Source of the DNA: Deinococcus sp.
GTDB lineage: Bacteria; Deinococcota; Deinococci; Deinococcales; Thermaceae
Direction: 5' to 3'
DNA: 17,971 nucleotides
Assembly (NCBI GenBank): GCA_023382135.1
Contig: JAMCQK010000101.1
Location: forward strand, 1 to 17,971
In this document: positions 13,288 through 17,971 of the stretch, in pieces
How the letters are laid out: every line of letters starts with the position of its first letter
How positions within the stretch are numbered: the first letter of the stretch is position 1
Program-made: the position numbers and the translations under genes
Notes under the pieces: model-generated
Told to the model about the DNA's origin: nothing
Seen by the model: the letters and a program-made list of their open reading frames with translations, nothing else
Databases searched by the model: none

Positions 13288-13469
13288 CCTTGCTTAGAAG
13301 CTCTCGCCCGGAACCTAAAAACACCTCCAGGAATAGTCCATGTAGCCATAGCCTGGCCTTGGCGCCGAAAGCGAGAGCAGTTTTCCAGCGAGCACAAGCT
13401 TGAACCGGCGGGAGATCGTGCGTCTTGGTGCTCCCTGGGCCTGGCTGTTCATTGTTCCAAAAGCCAGCC
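13288..13469. other. Intergenic stretch between thiN and the small protein gene
   Basis: About 180 nt without a credible gene. An 8-bp inverted repeat (GCTCTCGC at 13300-13307, GCGAGAGC at 13371-13378) spans most of it, and 6-bp arms CTGGCT/AGCCAG (13441-13446 and 13462-13467) sit where a -35 or operator would be. No T-tract terminator is seen behind thiN. Confidence 0.35.
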
Positions 13470-13475
13470 TAAGAT
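13470..13475 (+). promoter_or_regulatory. -10 box of the small protein/C39 gene pair (leaderless)
   Basis: TAAGAT is 6 nt before ATG 13482, the classic spacing of a leaderless Thermus-type promoter. No Shine-Dalgarno is present. A dyad (CTGGCT, 15 nt, AGCCAG) just upstream overlaps the expected -35 and could be an operator. Confidence 0.55.
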
Positions 13476-13481
13476 GTAGGC

Positions 13482-13712
13482 ATGGACTCAGCGGCCTGGG
13501 TAACCAAGGCGGTGGAGGCGCTCCGCTTCGCCACTGAAAAAGAAATTCTGCGCTGGTTAGACGAAGAAGGAGAAAACTTTTCGCGGCTGGAGCTGGCCAC
13601 CACCCTGCAGAAGCTGGTAGGCGAAGGAAAGCTGGAGTGCAAAGCCGGGGTGTATCGTCCAGGCAGGAAGCACGCTGGGACCCAGGCCTTCGACAAGCTT
13701 TTCGGTGAATGA
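13482..13712 (+). CDS. Small protein, possibly winged-helix-like
   Basis: A 76-residue cytoplasmic protein (begins MDSAAWVTKAVEALRFATEK). The pattern is helix, then TEKEILRWLDEEG, then FSRLELATTLQKLVGEGKLE, then a short strand pair (CKAGVYR). It resembles a compact winged-helix fold in which a recognition helix (LELATTLQKLV) precedes a beta wing. That is inference from the pattern, and no family is recognised. It lies directly behind a leaderless promoter, and its stop is within a few nt of the start of the following protease gene, so the two form an operon. It could regulate the pair or be an unrelated small DNA- or protein-binding factor. Confidence 0.65.
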   Translation: MDSAAWVTKAVEALRFATEKEILRWLDEEGENFSRLELATTLQKLVGEGKLECKAGVYRPGRKHAGTQAFDKLFGE

Positions 13713-13731
13713 CGCTGGAACGGGAATCTGG

Positions 13732-14763
13732 ATGATTGTGCTTAGAACGCTTGGCTGCCTTTGGGTAATTCTCGGAACCTCGCTGGCCGCACCCGCGAGC
13801 GTCTTTCTGCCAGGGGCACGGCACGAGTACCAGCGCTTCAACAACTGCGGCCCGGTAACCATTGGCATGGCCATGAGCTACTACGGCAGCCCGGACAGCC
13901 AGTATCAGATTGCCCCCCTGCTCAAACCCAATAAAGCCGACAAAAATGTAAGCCCGCAGGAACTCGCCAGCTTCGCCCGCAGGCGCGGTTTCCAAGTACA
14001 CATAGGTGTGGCGGGCGAGATCAGCCTTTTAAAGCGCCTGCTCGAGGCGGGCTTTCCCACCATCGTGGAGAGCTGGTTCGTGGTGCCGGATCACGGCGGC
14101 ATGGGGCATTACCGGCTGCTGGTGGGCTATGACGACGGCGCCGGATATTTCCGGGCCTTCGACTCCTACTATGGCCCCAAGGTCACGCTCAGCTATTCCG
14201 AGTTCGATAGTCTGTGGCGCGGTTTTAATCGCACCTACCTGGTGGTCTATCCGGAGAAACGGGCCAAAGACCTCGAGGCCGTCCTGGGCCAGCGCACCAG
14301 CAAGGACTGGGAGCGGCGACTGGCTTTGGAGTTTGCCCGGAAAGAGACTCAGGATTTCCCGGATAACACCTTTGCCTGGTTCAACCTGGGCAGCTCGCTT
14401 CTCGAGGCCGGAGATGTGGCCGGAGCAGTCAAGGCGTTCGACCGCGCACGCGCCACCCCAGCCAGCCGCTATGACCCAGGAAGGCCCAGAAGCACCACCA
14501 CCAGGTGGCCCTGGCGGATGCTCTGGTACCAGTTTGGGCCCTACGAGGCCTATTACCGCGCCGGGCGCTACTCGGATGTAATTTCATTGGCAAATGAAAA
14601 TCTACGCCTGGCGGCAGACCTTGAAGAGTCCCTCTACTGGCGCGGGAAGGCCTACCAGGCGCTGGGAAAAATCAACTCGGCCCGCTCCGATTACCAGCAG
14701 GCCCTTTCACTCAGGCCCAGCTATCAAGATGCCAGGGCCGCCCTCGAGGGCCTCGGCCGGTAG
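13732..14763 (+). CDS. Exported C39-like cysteine peptidase with TPR repeats
   Basis: A 343-residue protein with a signal segment (MIVLRTLGCLWVILGTSLAA). It then has a papain-like C39_2-type domain: nucleophile Cys39 in FNNCGPVTIGMAMSYYG, His126 in MGHYRLLVGYDD, Asp144 in AFDSYYGP. The C-terminal part carries TPRs (about 211-241 FAWFNLGSSLLEAGDVAGAV; about 300-335 LYWRGKAYQALGKINSARSD). It is likely an outer-surface or periplasmic protease or an inactive binding protein; the full triad suggests activity. I start at ATG 13732 because the signal segment then lies at the N terminus; GTG 13705 overlaps the upstream gene and is the alternative. A Pro/Arg/Thr-rich stretch (242-259) interrupts the TPR region. 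Confidence 0.8.
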   Translation: MIVLRTLGCLWVILGTSLAAPASVFLPGARHEYQRFNNCGPVTIGMAMSYYGSPDSQYQIAPLLKPNKADKNVSPQELASFARRRGFQVHIGVAGEISLLKRLLEAGFPTIVESWFVVPDHGGMGHYRLLVGYDDGAGYFRAFDSYYGPKVTLSYSEFDSLWRGFNRTYLVVYPEKRAKDLEAVLGQRTSKDWERRLALEFARKETQDFPDNTFAWFNLGSSLLEAGDVAGAVKAFDRARATPASRYDPGRPRSTTTRWPWRMLWYQFGPYEAYYRAGRYSDVISLANENLRLAADLEESLYWRGKAYQALGKINSARSDYQQALSLRPSYQDARAALEGLGR

Positions 14764-14787
14764 CCGAGAAAGATCTGCCAAGTCTCT

Positions 14788-14817
14788 CCCGGTTGACTTT
14801 GTCAAAACTCAACCGGG
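14788..14817. terminator. Hairpin between convergent genes, possible terminator
   Basis: CCCGGTTGA and TCAACCGGG form a 9-bp perfect stem with a 12-nt loop, 25 nt after the C39 gene stop and just beyond the 3' end of the pseudogene on the other strand. There is no T-tract. Further out, AACGGGA/TCCCGTT (14820-14826 and 14861-14867) with inner GGGCT/AGCCC can also pair. Confidence 0.4.
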
Positions 14818-14843
14818 CCAACGGGAGTAGGAGGGCTCAGACG

Positions 14844-15555
14844 CTAAAGCTCAGCCCACTTCCCGTTTCTAAACACTTCAATCTTCATCGCTGGATGAAT
14901 TTCCCAGAGCGTTCCCCTGGTTTTTCCGGTTGATCAGGATGCTCGGAGTCCAGAAGCAGCCAATGCGCACGCGTTCGCACCTCTGAATCACGGTTTTCAT
15001 GGCCGCTAACGTCCAGCCGGGATGCACAGCGCGCACTCTGGGCGTGGTCTCCACCACCACTGACCTGCTCTACGGGCCGCGCGGCGTCGCGGTAAGAACA
15101 ACGTGCCAGTCGAGCATCTCAGAATCTTTCGAACAATAGTTGACCGATTCCGGTCCAGCCTCTTTTGTTCAAACGAAGTATCCTTCCATGTGCTACTGGC
15201 TTATCTTCGTACTGCCGGGCCAGGGCTTTATCCCACAAGGCTCACTGCCAGCGGTGCGTCACGGCAAGATTGGGTAGCGGCAGGCTCAAGAGCGGTTGGA
15301 AGTTCATGGGCTGGTAGCTGCCATCTTGCACGCGGTTTTTCAGCCGGTTGAACTCGCGGTCGCCGCCATCGCCATCCACGGGGCAACCCTTGAAAACCCA
15401 GTACTGGGTTTGGACAGTTCAGTTTTTCCCTGCGGGCTGGCCTGGGTCTGCACCGGGCCGTCACCACCGGAGGACGCTTTATATTGGTTCCAGCAGTAGC
15501 CCAGCACAAGCGTCAAAACCAGAACAATAGCAGCGGGAAGACCCTGTCTTGGCAT
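14844..15555 (-). pseudogene. Decayed gene for a membrane-anchored protein with a C-terminal RGTLWEIHP motif
   Basis: Five frame pieces on the minus strand join into one ancestral protein of about 237 residues. Piece 1 (from ATG 15555): signal/anchor MPRQGLPAAIVLVLTLVLGY to about 15410. Piece 2 (to about 15170): QYWVFKGCPVDGDGGDREFN, then LKNRVQDGSYQPMNFQPLL; it has an in-frame TGA at 15242-15244, after which ALARQYEDKPVAHGRILRLN follows. Piece 3 (to about 14963): EAGPESVNYCSKDSEMLDWH and SVVVETTPRVRAVHPGWTL; it has an amber TAG at 15070-15072. Piece 4 (to about 14930): WLLLDSEHPDQP. Piece 5: KTRGTLWEIHPAMKIEVFRN, ending at TAG 14844. That makes four frameshifts and two stops. The first shift lies in an AAA run (15409-15411). 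I do not know the family name; an OB-fold-like domain is a guess. Confidence 0.75.
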
Positions 15556-15593
15556 CTGGTCTCTCGGGTACCAATCCAACCGGCTGGGTTCAG

Positions 15594-15603
15594 ATTATGC
15601 ATA
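15594..15603 (-). promoter_or_regulatory. Possible relic promoter of the decayed gene
   Basis: Minus strand TGCATAATCT contains a CATAAT -10-like box about 40 nt before the pseudogene ATG. No convincing -35 is present. Confidence 0.25.
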
Positions 15604-15620
15604 AAAGAAAGGCTTGTCTG

Positions 15621-15640
15621 CCATCCAGCGCGCTGGATGG
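15621..15640 (-). terminator. 20-bp perfect palindrome, probable terminator of the phosphoribosyltransferase gene
   Basis: CCATCCAGCGCGCTGGATGG is a perfect palindrome one base after the phosphoribosyltransferase stop on the minus strand. A T-rich stretch (CTTTCTTTTATG) follows about 9 nt later. A Rho-independent terminator is likely, though the T-tract is not adjacent. Confidence 0.55.
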
Positions 15641-15641
15641 T

Positions 15642-16307
15642 TCAAGCGTCACTTCTGGCCAACAGATCCTTTACTTCTTCGTCTGAGGTCTGCGGGAAGT
15701 TTTCATACCAACTCCCCACCGCTTCAAAAAAGGGCGGGGTGAGCGGGCAGATAACCTCGTCCGCCATTAAGGAAATTTCCTCTATAGTTTCCGGGGGCGC
15801 TACTGGAACGGCAACTATCACCTTGGCGGGCCGCCAGTTTTTTACCGACTCTAAAGCGGCTTTCATACTGGCGCCCGTAGCCAGACCATCATCCACCAAA
15901 ACCACCGTGCGTCCTTCCAGCAGCGGCCAGGGCCTTGCTCCGCGGTAGGCCTTGACCCTACGTTCCAGCTCGAGTTTCTCGCGCGCTTCGGCCTGGGCAA
16001 TGTCCTCAGGCGAGAGGTTTAGGGATACTACAACGCTCTGATTAATTGCCCTTCCGCCGCCCGCCGCAATGGCTCCCATGGCCAGTTCCTCGTGGCCAGG
16101 AACCCCCAGCTTGCGTACCACCAGCACGTCCAGTAAAGCTCCCAGCGACTGTGCCACGGAAAAGGCCACTGGCACGCCGCCGCGCGGCAGGGCAAGAACA
16201 ACAATGTCTTCTTGGCCTCTAAGATGCTTGAGCGCGGCTGCCAGGCGGCGTCCGGCCTCGAGGCGGTCCTTGTACCGTTCGGCTAGTTTATGGCGTCCCG
16301 CCGTCAT
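15642..16307 (-). CDS. Phosphoribosyltransferase-domain protein
   Basis: A 221-residue cytoplasmic protein with the type I phosphoribosyltransferase fold. The PRPP-binding loop is VVLVDDGLATGASM (135-148). Earlier elements are VVLALPRGGVPVAFSVAQSL (36-55) and the LDVLVVRKLGVPGHEELAMG segment (59-78), which is typical of the putative phosphoribosyltransferases often found fused to or beside hydrolase domains. The substrate is unknown. It is not a recognisable hpt, apt or pyrE. It lies alone between the guaB terminator and the decayed gene. The start is ATG 16307 with a TATGGT box (16316-16321) 8 nt upstream and no Shine-Dalgarno, so a leaderless message is possible. Confidence 0.88.
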   Translation of the reverse strand: MTAGRHKLAERYKDRLEAGRRLAAALKHLRGQEDIVVLALPRGGVPVAFSVAQSLGALLDVLVVRKLGVPGHEELAMGAIAAGGGRAINQSVVVSLNLSPEDIAQAEAREKLELERRVKAYRGARPWPLLEGRTVVLVDDGLATGASMKAALESVKNWRPAKVIVAVPVAPPETIEEISLMADEVICPLTPPFFEAVGSWYENFPQTSDEEVKDLLARSDA

Positions 16308-16315
16308 CCGCTTCT

Positions 16316-16321
16316 ACCATA
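16316..16321 (-). promoter_or_regulatory. Possible -10 box of the phosphoribosyltransferase gene
   Basis: Minus strand TATGGT (TANNNT) lies 8 nt before the ATG. The -35 region has only TTTGTC. No Shine-Dalgarno is present. Confidence 0.35.
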
Positions 16322-16374
16322 ACCGCGCCGGGCCAAAGACAAATGTCTCTGTAAAACAAAACCGGCAGCGAAAA

Positions 16375-16393
16375 CCGCGGGTTGAGCCCGCGG
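16375..16393 (-). terminator. Rho-independent terminator of guaB
   Basis: On the minus strand CCGCGGG, CTCAA loop, CCCGCGG is followed at once by TTTTCG, 6 nt after the guaB stop. A 7-bp GC stem plus T-run is a standard intrinsic terminator. Confidence 0.8.
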
Positions 16394-16399
16394 CGAAGT

Positions 16400-17914
16400 T
16401 CAGCCGGAGTAATTGGGCGCTTCCTTGGTCACCACCACGTCGTGCGGGTGGCTTTCGATCAGCCCCGCGCTGGTGATGCGGATGAAGCGGGTGCGGGTGC
16501 GGAAGGCCTCGAGGTCCGCCGTCCCGCAGTAGCCCATAGCCGAGCGCAGCCCGCCCACCACCTGGTAGACCACGTCCCCCACCGGCCCCTTGTAAGGCAC
16601 CATCCCCTCAATGCCCTCGGGGACAAGTTTTTTAGCCTCCACCGAAGAACCCCGCTCCGCATCCTGAAAATAACGGTCAGCGCTCCCCTGCCGCATCGCG
16701 CCCAAAGAACCCATCCCGCGGTAAAGCTTGTAGCGTCTTCCCTCTTTGAGTACTTCTTCCCCAGGCGCTTCCTGGGTGCCCGCCAGCATGCTTCCGAGCA
16801 TCACGGTGCTGGCTCCCGCAGCAAGGGCTTTGGCCACGTCACCGGAGTATTTGATGCCGCCGTCCGCCACAACCGGCACCCCGAAAGCTTCCGCACCCTT
16901 GACCGCCTCGAGGATAGCTGATATCTGCGGTACGCCCACGCCGGTCACCACCCGCGTGGTGCAGATAGAGCCGGGACCAATGCCTACCTTGATAGCGTCC
17001 GCGCCCCGCTCGGCTAGTGCGGCGGCGCCTTCGGCGGTGGCCACATTGCCGGCAATAATCTGCACTGTCTCCGCATAAGCGTTTTTGAGTCTGCCCAAGG
17101 CCTCGAAGATGCCCTTGGAATGCCCGTGCGCCGAGTCCAGCACCAGCACGTCCACCCCCGCTTCCACCAGCGCCTGCGCCCGTTCGGCCAGGTCCTTGGA
17201 AACACCCACCGCCGCTGCCACCAGCAGCCTGCCCTGCGCATCCTTGGCGGACTCCGGGAACTTCTGGCGTTTACTCAGGTCCTTGAGCGTGAGCAGGCCC
17301 TTGAGTTTTCCCGCTTCATCCACCAGGGGCAGCTTTTCAACCTTGTGCTGCCTAAGAATTTCTTCCGCTTCATCCAAAGTGGTTCCTGGAGGCGCAACAA
17401 TCAGCCGCTCCCTGGGTGTCATGATTTCAGCTACTGCTCTACGGTGATCGCGCTCAAAACGAAGGTCTCGGTTGGTCACCAGGCCCAAAAGTTTGCCGTA
17501 TAAATCGACCACCGGCAGCCCACCAATCTTGTACTCGCGTAAGAGCCTTTCGGCATCCGCCAGCGTAGCCGAAGGCGGAAGCGTCACCGGGTCCACAATC
17601 ATGCCCGCCTCCGAGCGCTTGACCTTGCGCACCTGCGAGGCCTGCTCCTGAATGCTCAAACTCTTGTGGATCACCCCAAGCCCGCCCTGGCGCGCCATGG
17701 CAATGGCCATCTCCGCCTCGGTAACCGTGTCCATGGCCGCCGAGATTACCGGCACGTTGAGCCACAACCGCCTGCTCAGCCGCGTCCGGGTGGAAACCTC
17801 CGCCGGCAGCACCTCGGAATAGGCGGGGACCAGCAGTACATCGTCAAACGTCAGCGCTTCCTGGGCTATGCGCTCAGTAACAATCCGGCTGTTTTTAGCG
17901 GGGGCTTCCAGCAT
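16400..17914 (-). CDS. guaB: IMP dehydrogenase
   Basis: A 504-residue enzyme that oxidises IMP to XMP with NAD+, the committed step of GMP synthesis. The barrel opens with LTFDDVLLVPAYSEVLP (21-37). Two CBS domains are inserted at about 108-215 (IVDPVTLPPSATLADAERLL and REYKIGGLPVVD, then IVAPPGTTLDEAEEILRQHK), typical of nucleotide sensing. The catalytic loop is GIGPGSICTTRVV with Cys318. Further motifs are VPVVADGGIKYSGDVAKAL, GSLGAMRQGSADRYF and the mobile flap region. The length is normal for the family. ATG 17912-17914 has a weak GGTGGGA upstream. A terminator follows the stop directly. Confidence 0.97.
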   Translation of the reverse strand: MLEAPAKNSRIVTERIAQEALTFDDVLLVPAYSEVLPAEVSTRTRLSRRLWLNVPVISAAMDTVTEAEMAIAMARQGGLGVIHKSLSIQEQASQVRKVKRSEAGMIVDPVTLPPSATLADAERLLREYKIGGLPVVDLYGKLLGLVTNRDLRFERDHRRAVAEIMTPRERLIVAPPGTTLDEAEEILRQHKVEKLPLVDEAGKLKGLLTLKDLSKRQKFPESAKDAQGRLLVAAAVGVSKDLAERAQALVEAGVDVLVLDSAHGHSKGIFEALGRLKNAYAETVQIIAGNVATAEGAAALAERGADAIKVGIGPGSICTTRVVTGVGVPQISAILEAVKGAEAFGVPVVADGGIKYSGDVAKALAAGASTVMLGSMLAGTQEAPGEEVLKEGRRYKLYRGMGSLGAMRQGSADRYFQDAERGSSVEAKKLVPEGIEGMVPYKGPVGDVVYQVVGGLRSAMGYCGTADLEAFRTRTRFIRITSAGLIESHPHDVVVTKEAPNYSG

Positions 17915-17923
17915 ATTCCCACC

Positions 17924-17929
17924 AGTATA
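17924..17929 (-). promoter_or_regulatory. -10 box of guaB
   Basis: Minus strand TATACT is 9 nt before the ATG, the same box and spacing as upstream of the small membrane protein gene at 1985-1990. A TTTGCA about 15 bp upstream could serve as -35. Confidence 0.55.
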
Positions 17930-17971
17930 GCTCCAAGCCTTGTATGCAAATACCGCCCAAGGACTCCCCGT

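Noticed and set aside
13315..14001. 228-codon minus-strand frame opposite the C39 protease
   Set aside because: It lies antisense to two better genes, has low-complexity composition (PPPPWLPRPLSP) and no motif.
15433..15450. Programmed -1 frameshift at GGGAAAA in the decayed gene
   Set aside because: The heptamer is in the right phase, but slipping there meets a TGA at the second codon; the true frame change must lie further on, so decay is the simpler reading.
15484..15948. 154-codon plus-strand frame
   Set aside because: It overlaps the phosphoribosyltransferase gene antisense and is Ser/Thr-rich in the manner of a shadow frame.
1..17971. CRISPR array, tRNA, rRNA, insertion sequence or phage genes
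   Set aside because: No regularly spaced repeats, cloverleaf sequences, transposase motifs or phage-like genes were seen on either strand; the repeated CCTCGAGG is irregularly spaced and mostly inside genes.

Overview
The window looks like a chromosomal segment of a Thermaceae bacterium, closer to Meiothermus and its relatives than to Thermus itself. The main reasons are a tiny gene for ribosomal protein Thx (an S30-subunit peptide known from Thermus and relatives) directly behind rpsT, GC-rich DNA (roughly 60% by eye), and several start codons lying 6-9 nt downstream of a TANNNT box, as in leaderless Deinococcus-Thermus transcripts. No rRNA, tRNA, CRISPR array, insertion sequence or phage gene was seen.

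Layout. 1-924 (+): the end of a possible roadblock-type protein overlapping a DUF4388 regulator-like protein. 925-1112: a convergent intergenic region with a 28-bp perfect palindrome and a structured element behind thx. 1113-1975 (-): thx, rpsT and a small membrane-anchored protein. 2038-3297 (+): tyrS, leaderless, divergent from the membrane protein through two matching -10 boxes, and ending on the same CTAG as the Rieske gene.

3294-11621 (-): a long cytochrome c maturation (System I) cluster. In transcription order it is ccdA, ccmA, ccmB, ccmC, ccmD, ccmE, ccmF, ccmG, ccmH, a CcmI-like TPR protein fused to a monohaem cytochrome c, and then, after a gap of about 200 nt, a Rieske protein. CcdA passes reductant outward; CcmG and CcmH handle apocytochrome and CcmH-type thiols; CcmABCD load haem onto CcmE; CcmF with CcmH/I ligates haem to the apocytochrome. 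The fused cytochrome and the Rieske protein are electron-transfer partners beside this assembly line.

11681-13287 (+): an ABC importer ATPase translationally coupled to thiamine pyrophosphokinase (thiN), so it is a candidate thiamine-transport ATPase. 13482-14763 (+): a small protein and an exported C39-like protease with TPRs, behind a leaderless promoter. 14844-15555 (-): a heavily decayed gene that I could reassemble from five reading-frame pieces. 15642-16307 (-): a phosphoribosyltransferase. 16400-17914 (-): guaB with a clear terminator.

The most striking large-scale signal is an over-represented palindrome, CCTCGAGG (often GGCCTCGAGGCC). It occurs about 18 times in 18 kb, nearly always in the same codon phase (CTC-GAG, Leu-Glu), and once as the core of an intergenic palindrome. 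It resembles the highly iterated palindromes of some cyanobacteria. The other notable items are the cytochrome c/CcmI fusion, a CX3C (not CX2C) active site in CcmG, the structured element behind thx, and mini-ORFs that exactly bridge gaps in the ccm operon.
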